A DNA stretch of 64,000 bases from CANMIH01 sp049116335 (GCA_049116335.1 JAGDYZ010000008.1:338480-402479), one strand, 5' to 3'; shown: positions 50,524 to 60,140, counted from the stretch's first letter. Notes: generated by a model from the letters alone, not told the origin. Made by a program: numbers and translations.

Positions 50524-51849
50524 TTAATTGTTGTAGACATAGCCCGGCAGCCAAAGCGCGATCTGCGGGAACATCATCACGATGCTCAACGCGAGGGTCA
50601 TCACGAGGACAAAGGGCAGGATCGAACCGTAGATATCCTTCAGCGTGATCTCTTTTGGGGCCATGGCCCGCATCAGGAACAGGTTGTAGCCGAAGGGCGG
50701 CGTCATATAGGCGATCTGGGTGGTGATGGTGTACAGGACGCCGTACCAGATCAGATCAAAGCCAAGCACCTTGACCAGCGGCACATAAAGCGGCGCGACA
50801 ATCACCAGCATTGCGGTGTCATCCAGGAAGGTGCCCATCAGGATAAAGCTCAGCTGCATCAGAATCAGGATCATCCAGGGATCAAGGCCCAGCTGTTCGG
50901 TGAACAGGTCTTTGATCGCATTGACCGCGCCCAACCCATCAAACACCGCGCCAAAGGCTAGCGCCGCCAGAATGATCCACATGAACATGCAGGAAATGCC
51001 AAGCGTGTTGCGCACCGAGGATTCAAACACCTCACGGGTCATGCGGCCTTTCACAACCGCAGCCAGAAAGGCCGTGATCGCGCCGATTGCCGAGCTTTCT
51101 ACAAGCGAGGTCCAGCCATTGACAAAAGGCACCATCATCGCGGCGAAAATTCCGACCGGCAGCAGACCAGCCCGCAAAAGCGCGAGCTTTTCGCTCATGG
51201 GAATGTCACGCTCTTCTTTCGGCAAAACCGGCCCAAGCGTAGGGTTCATCTTACAGCGGATCACAATATAGGCGATGAACATCGCGGCCATCATCAGGCC
51301 TGGCACAACACCCGCAAGCCACAGCTGACCAACCGGTTGGCGGGCGATCATCGCATAGAGCACCAGAACAACCGACGGTGGGACAAGAATCCCAAGACTA
51401 GATCCAGCTTGGACCACCCCCGTGACCATGCGTTTGTCATAGCCACGTTTCAAAAGCTCAGGCAGTGCGATGGTGGCACCAATGGCCATACCTGCCACTG
51501 ATAGACCGTTCATGGCCGAGATCAGCACCATCAGGCCGATAGTGCCAATGGCCAAACCGCCATTAAGGCCACCCATCCAGACGTGGAACATCTTGTAGAG
51601 ATCGTCGGCGATTTTGGATTCCGACAGGACATAACCCATGAAGATGAACATCGGCAGCGTCAGCAGCGGATACCATTTCATCAGCTTCATGGCCGAGGAA
51701 AAGGCGATGTCATAGCCTCCCCGGTCCCCCCAAAGGGCCAGAGCCGCAATCACGGCCACAAAACCAATGGCACCAAACACGCGCTGACCCGACAGCAGCA
51801 TAGCCATCATCGACGCGAACATGGCGATCGCGATCACCTCATACGACAT
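50524..51849 (-). CDS. dctM: TRAP transporter large permease subunit, DctM
   Basis: A 441-residue membrane protein with about 12 membrane segments, the ion-coupled channel subunit of a tripartite ATP-independent transporter. The DctM signature is visible in LLTLPMFIFMGYVLSES, NGLSVAGMAIGATIALPELLKRG, and AGSSLGILVPPSVVLVLYA. It overlaps the small permease gene by 11 bases and is followed by the receptor gene. The three genes form one full TRAP system. Confidence 0.94.
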   Translation of the reverse strand: MSYEVIAIAMFASMMAMLLSGQRVFGAIGFVAVIAALALWGDRGGYDIAFSSAMKLMKWYPLLTLPMFIFMGYVLSESKIADDLYKMFHVWMGGLNGGLAIGTIGLMVLISAMNGLSVAGMAIGATIALPELLKRGYDKRMVTGVVQAGSSLGILVPPSVVLVLYAMIARQPVGQLWLAGVVPGLMMAAMFIAYIVIRCKMNPTLGPVLPKEERDIPMSEKLALLRAGLLPVGIFAAMMVPFVNGWTSLVESSAIGAITAFLAAVVKGRMTREVFESSVRNTLGISCMFMWIILAALAFGAVFDGLGAVNAIKDLFTEQLGLDPWMILILMQLSFILMGTFLDDTAMLVIVAPLYVPLVKVLGFDLIWYGVLYTITTQIAYMTPPFGYNLFLMRAMAPKEITLKDIYGSILPFVLVMTLALSIVMMFPQIALWLPGYVYNN

Positions 51850-52420
51850 GGGGGATCTCCTCTCCGCGCAGGCGCAGAATGTCTTTGAATAGTTCCGAAA
51901 TGGCCTGAAGCAGCATCAAGAAGACACCAATGACCATGATAAGTTTGATGGGCCAGATATAGGGGCGCCATGCGGTAGACGAGCGCTCCATGCGTCCGAT
52001 TTCCTCAGCCCCCGTGACCAACCCGGTGAAGAAGCCAATCGGGTTTGTGCCCCAGTAGCCAAAGGAGTAGGCCAGCGAGCTGAGACCGCCATAAAGAAGC
52101 ACGCCGAGATAGAACATCAGGAAGAGCACCGTCATGGTGTCGATCATCGCTTTGCGGCGATTGCTCCAGTTGCCATAGAGCAGATCCATCCGCACGTTTG
52201 ATCCCATCTGGATCGAATAGGGCCCGCCCAGAATGTAGTAGGCCACCATGGCAAACTGCGCCATTTCAAGGGTCCAGAGCGTGGGGTTGAAGAAGGTCTT
52301 TGAAATCGACGACCAGAGCAGGATCGCCATCATGACAAAGATGCCATACATGGTAACCCGGCCAATCCGGTAATTGATCGCATCAACGATGCGAATAAAG
52401 GCGTGCATGGCGCCTGTCAT
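51839..52420 (-). CDS. dctQ: TRAP transporter small permease subunit, DctQ
   Basis: A 193-residue membrane protein with four predicted segments (about 20-40, 56-75, 92-112 and 155-177), the small subunit of the transporter. The fold and position are standard. The ATG at 52420 follows a strong purine-rich GGGGGG stretch. It ends inside the start of dctM (11-base overlap) and begins 2 bp after the amidohydrolase stop. Confidence 0.9.
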   Translation of the reverse strand: MTGAMHAFIRIVDAINYRIGRVTMYGIFVMMAILLWSSISKTFFNPTLWTLEMAQFAMVAYYILGGPYSIQMGSNVRMDLLYGNWSNRRKAMIDTMTVLFLMFYLGVLLYGGLSSLAYSFGYWGTNPIGFFTGLVTGAEEIGRMERSSTAWRPYIWPIKLIMVIGVFLMLLQAISELFKDILRLRGEEIPHVV

Positions 52421-52422
52421 GG

Positions 52423-53193
52423 TTATCCCCCCTCACCCCTGCCCTGCGGCAGATCGGCGATTGCCTGTAAGATCCATGGCGCCAAAAGCGCAGCAAGCCT
52501 GCGCTCCTCCTCTGGCGTCCGGATCAGATCATTGCGAATTTCGATCATCACATTGCGCAGCCCATTGTCTGAGCCGTGCAGATCCAGCGAATGCGCCACC
52601 CCGTCTTGCGGGCCATAGGGTTCATTCAGCTGTACATTAAACGGCGTACCCATGTCAGACCGCTCCATCATGGCCTCAGCCAGCGCAGGGTCCCGCCCAT
52701 GCAAGACACCAATTTCCACCGCGCGCTCTGCGCCTTTGTAGATCGGGGTAAAGCTGTGCATGGTGACGATCACCGGATGGTCGGACTGGGCCAATGTTTC
52801 CGCGACGGCGGCACAGAACGGGGCATAGATCCCATCCACCCGTGCCTGCCGATCCTGAGCCGATAGCCCCTGATTTCCGGGGATTTCGTAGATCTCGCTT
52901 TTCTCGGGCATGGCGCTCGGCGCCTCGGGCGGGCGGTTGCAGTCATACAACAGACGCGACAACCCGCCATAGACCAGCGCCGCCTTCAGGTGCTCGGCCA
53001 AGGCCTTGGCCACCCCAAGCGCACCTGGGTCCCAAGCGGCGTGGCTTGTAGCCACCTCAGGCGCAAGCCCAAGATCACCCCCTTCAGGAATGCGATTTGA
53101 GGCATGTTCACACAAGATGACGATACCGGCCCCGGGCTTGGGGTCGACATGCACAGGCTCGGAAAAGAGCGAATCTGTTTCGGCGTGTTTCAT
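52423..53193 (-). CDS. N-formylglutamate amidohydrolase family protein
   Basis: A 256-residue zinc amidohydrolase-like protein. The family features are VILCEHASNRIPEG (about 25-38) with a metal-binding Glu and His, a His in VTMHSFTPIY, and an acidic C-terminal segment. Classical members remove formate from N-formylglutamate in histidine breakdown, but no hut genes are here. Another N-acyl- or gamma-glutamyl-type substrate is possible. It heads the TRAP operon, 2 bp before dctQ, and is divergent from an RpiR regulator. Confidence 0.88.
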   Translation of the reverse strand: MKHAETDSLFSEPVHVDPKPGAGIVILCEHASNRIPEGGDLGLAPEVATSHAAWDPGALGVAKALAEHLKAALVYGGLSRLLYDCNRPPEAPSAMPEKSEIYEIPGNQGLSAQDRQARVDGIYAPFCAAVAETLAQSDHPVIVTMHSFTPIYKGAERAVEIGVLHGRDPALAEAMMERSDMGTPFNVQLNEPYGPQDGVAHSLDLHGSDNGLRNVMIEIRNDLIRTPEEERRLAALLAPWILQAIADLPQGRGEGG

Positions 53194-53206
53194 GGTGAAG
53201 AGTTTT

Positions 53207-53288
53207 CTTCAGAGAGGTGTGTCACGTCAATATTTTTCTGAAACTATTGCTTCAGAATGCTTGTCAGTGTTAGTTTCGCTTCAGAAAC
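53207..53288. promoter_or_regulatory. Cluster of TTCAGA-type half-sites in the RpiR/TRAP control region
   Basis: Four related elements lie between the divergent genes: CTTCAGAGA (53207-53215), TTCTGAAAC (53236-53244, minus-strand copy of GTTTCAGAA), GCTTCAGAA (53249-53257) and GCTTCAGAAAC (53278-53288). GTTTC-N6-GAAAC at 53273-53288 is an inverted repeat. A cluster of this kind fits binding of the adjacent RpiR regulator. Confidence 0.6.
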
Positions 53289-53309
53289 ATGCGTTCATAT
53301 GAGGCACTT

Positions 53310-54167
53310 ATGGCCACCGTTGCGGAAATCTTGATCAGTCGAAAAGAAGACATGACCCGCGCGGAACGGCAATTGAGTGACGTCATCATGGACAATTACC
53401 CGATCTCAGGATTGGGCAGCACAACCGAGCTTGCGGCAGCGGCGGGTGTCTCGACGCCAACCGTGGCGCGGCTGGTGCAAAAGCTTGGGTTTGCGGGGTA
53501 TCCCACCTTTCAGGCCGCCTTGCGGTCTGAGCTAGGTGCAATGATTCAAGACCCTGTTTCCAAAAGAGAAACCTGGCAAACCCACCTACCGCAGGAACAT
53601 ATCCTGTCGCGCTATGCCGAAGCCGCACAGGACAATATCCGGCGCACCTTGGAAAACATGGATCTTGGGGATTTTGACGGGGTCTGCGGATTGCTGGCCG
53701 ATCCCAATCGCCGTGTTTACATCACCGGTGGCCGCCTGAGCAGCACGCTGGCCCGCAGCCTCTATTTGCACCTGCAAATGATCCGTCCGGATGTGGTGCT
53801 GATCCCCGGTGAGGCCTCGTGGCCCCACATCATTCTCGACATCAAACCCGGCGATGTTTTTGTGGTGTTTGATATCCGCCGCTATGAAAACCAGTCATTG
53901 ACCATGGGGGAAATGGCCCATAACCGCGGGGCCAAGCTTGTGTTGTTCACCGATCAATGGCGGTCCCCTCTGGACCGTTTGGCCGATCACACACTGGCGG
54001 GGCGCATTTCCGTGCCCTCGGCCTGGGATTCCGGTATGAGCCTGATGCTCTTGGTCGAATCCCTGATTGCAGCCGTGCAGGAAGAACATTGGGAAACGGT
54101 CAAAGAGCGCACTGATGCGCTGGAACAGGCCTTTGATCAGACCCGCCTGTTCCGCAAATTCACCTAG
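53310..54167 (+). CDS. MurR/RpiR family transcriptional regulator
   Basis: A 285-residue regulator with an N-terminal helix-turn-helix (about 25-75, including STTELAAAAGVSTPTVARLVQKLGF) and a SIS domain (about 120-265) that binds a phosphosugar or related ligand. The SIS core is YITGGRLSSTLARSLYLHL. I chose the ATG at 53310 because ATGAGG sits ahead of it; an ATG at 53289 would add seven residues. It is divergent from the amidohydrolase-TRAP operon, with the half-site cluster between. It overlaps by four bases the convergent dehydrogenase gene. Confidence 0.88.
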   Translation: MATVAEILISRKEDMTRAERQLSDVIMDNYPISGLGSTTELAAAAGVSTPTVARLVQKLGFAGYPTFQAALRSELGAMIQDPVSKRETWQTHLPQEHILSRYAEAAQDNIRRTLENMDLGDFDGVCGLLADPNRRVYITGGRLSSTLARSLYLHLQMIRPDVVLIPGEASWPHIILDIKPGDVFVVFDIRRYENQSLTMGEMAHNRGAKLVLFTDQWRSPLDRLADHTLAGRISVPSAWDSGMSLMLLVESLIAAVQEEHWETVKERTDALEQAFDQTRLFRKFT

Positions 54168-55090
54168 GCCTCTTTCAACGCTTTCTGCATCGCCACAATA
54201 CGCGCATCGCGGATCGCGGCCATGTCGTTCACATTGGCGCCCTGCAAACTCTCGTCCAGCCCCGCAACCAGAAGCTTGATGGTGTCTGGCGTCAGAGTTG
54301 GCTGGCCCATATCCTGCCACCACCCATTGAACATGCCGGTGAAATGATCACAGAACCCTGCAAGACCTGCCTGCCCTGCGCCCAGTCCAAAGGTGGTTGT
54401 CGGCCCAAACGCCGCCCAGCGCAGGCCGGGACCGGCCGAAACGGCCTTGTCCACGTCTTCTACACTGGCGACGCCGCTTTCGACCAGATGGATCGCCTCG
54501 CGCCAGATGGCCGCCTGCAGCCGGTTTGCGACATGGCCGGGAATTTCTTTGTTCAGCCGGATCGTGGTTTTGCCGACATCTTGGTAAAACGCCTCTGCCG
54601 CATCCAGTACCCCCGCTTCGGTGCGTTCATTTTCCATCAACTCGACCAATGGGATCAGATGGGGCGGATTAAACGGATGCCCCAGCACAAAGCGCGCCGG
54701 ATCCTGCCATCCGGTCTGCATCTGGGTCAGCGTTAGGCCAGACGCCGAACTGGCGACAATGGTGTCCTCGCGCAAGATGGGTTCGATTTCGGTAAATGTC
54801 GCCTGTTTGATTGGCAAGCGCTCTGGCACGTTTTCCTGAACAAACCCCGCGCCCTCAACGGCCGCCGCCGCACTGTTATGGAAACTCATCGCCTCCGGGC
54901 TGCCCCGTTTTGTCAGCCCCAGATCCTCAAGCGCGGTCCAGGCGCGTTCGACATAGGCGCGCACCTTCGCCTCAGCTTTAGGATCTGGATCAAACACCGC
55001 AACCGATCGACCCGAGGCCAGGAACAGCGCAGTCCAGCTAGCCCCAATCACCCCCGCGCCCAAAACGGCCGTATGAGAAGTGTCTGTCAT
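54164..55090 (-). CDS. 3-hydroxyacyl-CoA dehydrogenase NAD-binding family protein
   Basis: A 308-residue NAD-dependent dehydrogenase of the 3HCDH fold. The Rossmann motif GAGVIGASW is at 11-19, the catalytic His is in LGHPFNPPH near residue 138, and the C-terminal helical domain starts near 185. The family covers 3-hydroxyacyl-CoA, L-gulonate and L-carnitine dehydrogenases. The HPFNPPHLIPLVE and YVERAWTAL segments lean toward the gulonate/carnitine side. No carnitine genes are nearby, so the substrate is open. Confidence 0.85.
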   Translation of the reverse strand: MTDTSHTAVLGAGVIGASWTALFLASGRSVAVFDPDPKAEAKVRAYVERAWTALEDLGLTKRGSPEAMSFHNSAAAAVEGAGFVQENVPERLPIKQATFTEIEPILREDTIVASSASGLTLTQMQTGWQDPARFVLGHPFNPPHLIPLVELMENERTEAGVLDAAEAFYQDVGKTTIRLNKEIPGHVANRLQAAIWREAIHLVESGVASVEDVDKAVSAGPGLRWAAFGPTTTFGLGAGQAGLAGFCDHFTGMFNGWWQDMGQPTLTPDTIKLLVAGLDESLQGANVNDMAAIRDARIVAMQKALKEA

Positions 55091-55273
55091 GGGGAGCCTC
55101 CGAAATCAGTGTGCTGACGCGCAATCTAGCGGCGACACCCACAGTCAACAATTGCGCCATGCCGGTTCTGACGCAGGGTTACAAGCCTGCAAAAACGACA
55201 CAACGTCGTCGAATTCAAACAGACATTCCCCCGCGCGCGCTGTAAGCCGAGCCCGCGCAGAACGAGGACGAGC

Positions 55274-57277
55274 ATGGCACTTTCCCTAGGAGTGGACACC
55301 GGCGGCACCTATACGGATGCTGTCTTGATCGAAGACGAGAAAACCGTGATTGCGGCGGCCAAGTCGCTGACAACCCGCCATGATCTGGCCGAGGGGATCG
55401 GCAAGGCTGTTGAAACCGTGCTCAAAGATGCCGGAGCTGATGCGTCAAAGATCACTCTGGCCTCGCTCTCGACCACCCTCGCGACCAACGCGCTGATCGA
55501 AGGTCAGGGCGAACGCATTGGCTTGGTTCTGGTGGGTTTCACCGAAGACAACATGCAGCGGCATGGTCTGGCGGATGCCTTAGGGGATGAACCCTTTTGC
55601 ATCATTGACGGCGGCCATGACCATGCGGGCAATCAGGCCACGCCTTTGGATGAAGACGCGCTGCGCAGCTGGCTCGAAGCCCATAAAGACGATGTGTCAG
55701 GATTTGCGGTGGCCGCGCAGTTTGCCACGCGTAACACGGCACACGAACGTCGCGTGCAAGAGATGATCGGTGAGATCACCGGCAAACCGGTGAGCTGTTC
55801 TCACCACCTTAGCGCCAAGTTAAACGGTCCAAAACGCGCGCTGACGGCCGTTCTGAACGCACGCCTGATCGGTATGATTGACCGGCTGATCACCCGGGCG
55901 CAGACCCGACTGGGAGAGCTGGGTATCACCGCCCCGCTGATGGTGGTGCGTGGCGATGGCGCCTTGATTTCTGCCGAGTTTGCGTTGGAACGCCCGATTG
56001 AAACCATTCTCAGCGGTCCGGCGGCCAGTATTGTTGGGGCGCGCTGGATGACCGGCGCCACAGATGCGCTTGTGTCTGATATCGGTGGCACCACCACGGA
56101 TGTGGCCGTACTGCGCGATGGTCGACCTGCCATTGATCCAGAAGGCGCCCGCGTCGGCCCTTACCGCACTATGGTCGAGGCGGTCGCGATGCGCACGACC
56201 GGACTTGGCGGTGACAGCGAGGTGCATATTGTGACCGAAGGGTTGCAAGGCGGCCTGACGCTTGGACCACGCCGTGTGTTGCCTACATCCCTTATGGCGA
56301 TGATGGCCCCGGATCTGGTCCACGAAGAACTCGACCGCCAACTGCGCAGCACCACCCTGTCCGAGCATTATGCCCGCTTTGTGCGCGCGGTGCCCGGCGC
56401 GCGTCAGGACGGTCTGCGCCCACGTGACAGCGCACTTCTTGAGCGGATAGGCGACCAGATCCACCCGCTTGGGGCCGTATTGAAGACCCGGCTTGAGCAA
56501 AGCTCGCTCAAACGGTTGATCGAACGCGGGTTGGTGCAGGTGTCGTTTGTCACCCCCACCGACGCCAGCCATGTGCTTGGGCGGGCGGATGCCTGGGATA
56601 CAAAGGCCGCTGAAATGGCGCTTGAACTTTGCGCCCGTCAACGCATTGGCACCGGTGCCATGGTTGCGGGATCGGCAAAAGAATTGGCGGAACGCATCAT
56701 CAATCAGCTGACCCATCAAACCGGCATTGCTCTGCTGGAAACCGCGTTTGCAGAAGACGCGCATGACTTTGGCCTTCCCGCTCAGGATCTGGCTCGCCAT
56801 GTTCTCACCCACCAGGGGTTGGCGGAACACCGTGGATTGCTGAAACTGAATGCTGGCCTCAACCTGCCTGTCATCGGATTGGGTGCCTCGGCAGCCACCT
56901 ATTATCCCGCTGTGGGTGAGATGTTGCATTGCACCATGTCTTTGCCAAGCCATGCTCATGTTGCCAATGCCATTGGCGCAGTGGTTGGGCGTATCACCCT
57001 GCGCCGCAGTGCCTCGCTTACCAGCCCCTCCGAGGGGCTGTTTCGGGCACATCTGGAGAGTGGTCCCAAGGACTTCAACGACGTAGAGGCCGCTCTGAGC
57101 TTTTTGGAAAACACCCTGTCAGAGGCCGCCCGTAGCGCAGCCGAAGCCTCGGGCGCGGAAGACATCCATGTCAGCACCCACCGTGACATGCGCACCGCGC
57201 AGGTAGAAAACCAGAAGGTGTTTTTTGATGCTGAGGTGACGGCAGAGGCCTCGGGGCGGCCCCGCATCACCGGGTAA
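55274..57277 (+). CDS. Hydantoinase/oxoprolinase family protein (HyuA-like)
   Basis: A 667-residue protein of the ATP-dependent hydantoinase A/5-oxoprolinase family. The N-terminal Hydant_A_N region begins LGVDTGGTYTDAVLI (about 5-19). The catalytic domain (about 200-490) has LVSDIGGTTTDVAVLRDG near residue 271 and ILSGPAASIVGARW. A HyuB partner is not adjacent. It could open 5-oxoproline or a hydantoin ring to a glutamate-type product, which fits the amidohydrolase nearby. The ATG follows GAGGACGAGC. Confidence 0.9.
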   Translation: MALSLGVDTGGTYTDAVLIEDEKTVIAAAKSLTTRHDLAEGIGKAVETVLKDAGADASKITLASLSTTLATNALIEGQGERIGLVLVGFTEDNMQRHGLADALGDEPFCIIDGGHDHAGNQATPLDEDALRSWLEAHKDDVSGFAVAAQFATRNTAHERRVQEMIGEITGKPVSCSHHLSAKLNGPKRALTAVLNARLIGMIDRLITRAQTRLGELGITAPLMVVRGDGALISAEFALERPIETILSGPAASIVGARWMTGATDALVSDIGGTTTDVAVLRDGRPAIDPEGARVGPYRTMVEAVAMRTTGLGGDSEVHIVTEGLQGGLTLGPRRVLPTSLMAMMAPDLVHEELDRQLRSTTLSEHYARFVRAVPGARQDGLRPRDSALLERIGDQIHPLGAVLKTRLEQSSLKRLIERGLVQVSFVTPTDASHVLGRADAWDTKAAEMALELCARQRIGTGAMVAGSAKELAERIINQLTHQTGIALLETAFAEDAHDFGLPAQDLARHVLTHQGLAEHRGLLKLNAGLNLPVIGLGASAATYYPAVGEMLHCTMSLPSHAHVANAIGAVVGRITLRRSASLTSPSEGLFRAHLESGPKDFNDVEAALSFLENTLSEAARSAAEASGAEDIHVSTHRDMRTAQVENQKVFFDAEVTAEASGRPRITG

Positions 57278-57287
57278 GGCCGGGCGA

Positions 57288-58028
57288 TTAGCCCGCCACC
57301 ACCTCGTAGAGAAGTTTGAGCGACACAACCGCCAGTGCCACCTCGACCAGCAGAAAGAACAGCTTTTCAGGCATCAGGCGTGACACTGTCGCGCCGCTCC
57401 AGGCCCCCAACAACGCCAGCGGGGCAAGCCAAACGGCCTGTCCCAAACTATCCCAGGTGATCTGCCCAGCCAGAACAAAGGGCGGGACTTTGACAAGGTT
57501 CACCACAGAAAAGAAGATTGTGGTGGTGCCAAGGTAGACCATTTTGTCGAGCTTCTGTGGCAGCACATATGCCTGAAAGGGCGGACCACCTGCATGTGAG
57601 ATATAGCTCGTGAGGCCGGCCAATGTGCCCCACACGATCCCGCGCGGGACATCCGCTGGACGGGCGGGCACCTCTGTTTTCGATATCCTTTGGCGCAAAG
57701 CGGTGAAGAGATACGACAGTCCAATCCCCACCAAAAGCAGTTTAACGGCATCCCCCGGAACCAATGACACCGCGCTATAGCCAACCAGAATGCCCACCAA
57801 TGCGCCGGGCAGCAGGATCATCAGATTGCGCCGCGAAAAGGCTTTGCGGAACAGATAAACCGCATAGGCATCCGCGACGATATAGATCGGCAGCAGCAGC
57901 CCCGCAGCGAGAGCGGGATCCATGTAGAGCGACAGCAAAGGCACCGACAGCAGCGCAATCATCGGCACGCCGCCTTTGGACAATCCCATCAAAAACGCGG
58001 CGGCCCCTGCGGCAATCCAAAATTCCAA
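57288..58028 (-). CDS. Sulfite exporter TauE/SafE family protein
   Basis: A 246-residue membrane protein with about eight hydrophobic segments. The family pattern GLSKGGVPMIALLSVPLL near residue 18 and the second half SYISHAGGPPFQAYVL are seen. Such permeases export sulfite, sulfoacetate or other organic sulfonates and acids. It lies between the hydantoinase and a LysR regulator gene (81 bp), so the LysR could regulate it. The substrate is unknown. Confidence 0.9.
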   Translation of the reverse strand: MEFWIAAGAAAFLMGLSKGGVPMIALLSVPLLSLYMDPALAAGLLLPIYIVADAYAVYLFRKAFSRRNLMILLPGALVGILVGYSAVSLVPGDAVKLLLVGIGLSYLFTALRQRISKTEVPARPADVPRGIVWGTLAGLTSYISHAGGPPFQAYVLPQKLDKMVYLGTTTIFFSVVNLVKVPPFVLAGQITWDSLGQAVWLAPLALLGAWSGATVSRLMPEKLFFLLVEVALAVVSLKLLYEVVAG

Positions 58029-58109
58029 ATGCTCGGCCTCAGAATGGTTTAATCCCCGATCTCATATCGTGCCTGATCACAAATGAACACAGGTCAGCGG
58101 ATAGGCGGC

Positions 58110-59033
58110 TCAGCCTTCGACTATACAGCGCTGATCACCACTCGTTTCGAAATGCGCGCGGCAGGCTTCGACAAAGTGCTGAACAAGGCGACGCGGCTGT
58201 AACGTGTCATAGCCGATGGCCAGCGTCAGCGGCGGAACAACGGTGTCAATCGGCAGACACACAACCTCACCACCGCCATAGGTCTGAGCCGTCAGGGGCC
58301 GCATATTTAGCACGGCACATCCCTGCCCCGCCCCAACAAGGCTACGTACCATTTCGGTTGAATTGGCATATGCCGCAACGGTGATCTGGGCATCCTGAGT
58401 TGCAAAAAGCTGATGATAATAGGCCGAGGCTACGGGTCGGTCGAGCACCACCAATCGCTCGCAGGCGATCTCGGACAGGGTCACACGGGGTTTGCGCGCC
58501 AAGGCGTGTCCTGCGGGCACCAGAAAATAAGCTGGAGCGGAGACTAAGACATCATAGTCGATCGAGGGTTGCGCGCCTTCGCTCACAAACAAGATGACAT
58601 CATAGGCTCCGCTGAGCAGCCCGGCCTGCGCTGCGTCGTTGTCGCATTCCTCAAGATGCAGCACCACATCGTTTTCAGAGGGAAGAAAGTCACCAAAGAT
58701 ACAGGGCAAAAAAGCTGGCGCCACCGGCGCATAATACCCCACACGCAGAACGCCCCCCAAGGCGTGTTTCAGGTCGGCCCCCTCGGCAAGAATGGCGCGA
58801 TAGTCTTCCAGAAGGCGTTCAAACTTCTGCGCAATCAGCTTGCCACTCGCATTGGCCTGAATACCGCGCGAACGCTGGCGTGTGACCAAAGTTAGCTCGA
58901 GGGTCTCTTCCACCTGATCAATCGCCGCCGAGACCGCAGAGGCCGCGATGTTCAGCTCTTCGGCGGCCCGCGCGATGCTTCCATGTGCAAGAGCCGTGTT
59001 GAAGTAGCGCATGGATCTGAGCGAAATTGCCAT
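58110..59033 (-). CDS. LysR family transcriptional regulator
   Basis: A 307-residue regulator. The winged-helix domain (about 3-62) contains SMRYFNTALAHGSIARAAEELN, and the effector domain (about 90-295) contains LRVGYYAPVAPAFLP. It is divergent from the sterol desaturase gene, with 99 bp between start codons, and on the same strand as the TauE/SafE gene. Either may be its target; the inducer is unknown. Confidence 0.9.
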   Translation of the reverse strand: MAISLRSMRYFNTALAHGSIARAAEELNIAASAVSAAIDQVEETLELTLVTRQRSRGIQANASGKLIAQKFERLLEDYRAILAEGADLKHALGGVLRVGYYAPVAPAFLPCIFGDFLPSENDVVLHLEECDNDAAQAGLLSGAYDVILFVSEGAQPSIDYDVLVSAPAYFLVPAGHALARKPRVTLSEIACERLVVLDRPVASAYYHQLFATQDAQITVAAYANSTEMVRSLVGAGQGCAVLNMRPLTAQTYGGGEVVCLPIDTVVPPLTLAIGYDTLQPRRLVQHFVEACRAHFETSGDQRCIVEG

Positions 59034-59132
59034 CCTAAACCTGTTTTTCCGAGTTTATTCCTCTATTCATTCTGTTTGTTGCAGGAAGCCGCAGCTGTCA
59101 ATCATAGGCCTAGCACAGAACGCGAGGGTGAT

Positions 59133-60107
59133 ATGTCTGACGAGCAACTTAAGGGGTGGCATCACCTGCCCGAAATCCCGATTAAAACCTCTCCCTTTTT
59201 CATCTGGCCTCTGCAGCCCGTAGAGATGGTGAAATGGGTCTGGAACTCTTGGTTGCTGATCACCGAAAAGCTGATTGTGCTGGGTATCGCTGTCGCCTGT
59301 TACGTCTGGTTCCAGCCCTCTTTGGCAGAGGTCAAGAGCTTTGAGTTTGGCTGGATTGCCCAGATGTATGCGCGCAATATCATCCTGACCCTGCTGGTCG
59401 CTGGATCGCTTCATGCGTGGTTTTACACGCTGTCCGTGCAGGGCCAGAAGCTCAAATATGATCCACGCCCCTTGATGGTCAACGGCAGGCAGTTCACCCT
59501 GGGCGGACAGATCCGGGACAATATGTTCTGGACGCTCGGCAGCGGCGTTGCGATCTGGACCGCCTATGAGGTGTTGATGTTCTGGGCTTTGGCAAACGGC
59601 CATATTACCCTGATCACCTTTGCCGCAAACCCGGTTTGGTTTGTCGCCATCTTCCTGCTTATTCCAATCTGGGAAAGCCTGTATTTCTACGTCATTCACC
59701 GGGCGCTTCATATTCCGGTTCTCTACAAACACATCCACGCGCTGCATCATCGCAATATCAACGTTGGCCCGTGGTCCGGCATGTCAATGCACCCGGTAGA
59801 ACAACTGATCTTTCTGGGGTCGGTTCTGATCCATCTCGTGATCGGAGCGCATCCGATCCATCTGTTGTTCCATCTCCAGTATTACTTCCTCACCGCGATC
59901 ACCACGCACACCGGATATCAGGGGCTTTTGCTGAGTGACAAAAACCGTCTGGCGCTTGGGACATTTCACCATCAGATGCACCACAGGTATTTCGAATGTA
60001 ACTACGGCAGTCTGGAAATTCCGTGGGACAAATGGTTTGGTTCCTTTCATGACGGCACGGTCGCGGCCAATGAGAAGATCAAAGAGCGTCGCAAAAGCAT
60101 GATGTGA
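59133..60107 (+). CDS. Sterol desaturase/fatty acid hydroxylase family protein
   Basis: A 324-residue integral membrane di-iron oxygenase-like protein. Three to four membrane segments lie within residues about 30-210. The His clusters that bind iron are visible: HRALH near residue 191, HALHHR near 206, and HHQMHHRYFECNYG near 282. The product may be a hydroxylated or desaturated lipid, but the substrate is not known. The ATG at 59133 follows GAGGGTGAT; a longer frame from 58983 overlaps the LysR gene and shows no signal. Confidence 0.9.
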   Translation: MSDEQLKGWHHLPEIPIKTSPFFIWPLQPVEMVKWVWNSWLLITEKLIVLGIAVACYVWFQPSLAEVKSFEFGWIAQMYARNIILTLLVAGSLHAWFYTLSVQGQKLKYDPRPLMVNGRQFTLGGQIRDNMFWTLGSGVAIWTAYEVLMFWALANGHITLITFAANPVWFVAIFLLIPIWESLYFYVIHRALHIPVLYKHIHALHHRNINVGPWSGMSMHPVEQLIFLGSVLIHLVIGAHPIHLLFHLQYYFLTAITTHTGYQGLLLSDKNRLALGTFHHQMHHRYFECNYGSLEIPWDKWFGSFHDGTVAANEKIKERRKSMM

Positions 60108-60140
60108 GACGATTGAGGTCTGAAGAACCAGGACAACAAA

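Noticed and set aside
49387..50961. Plus-strand open frame of 524 codons
   Set aside because: Antisense to dctP and dctM, which together form a complete TRAP operon.
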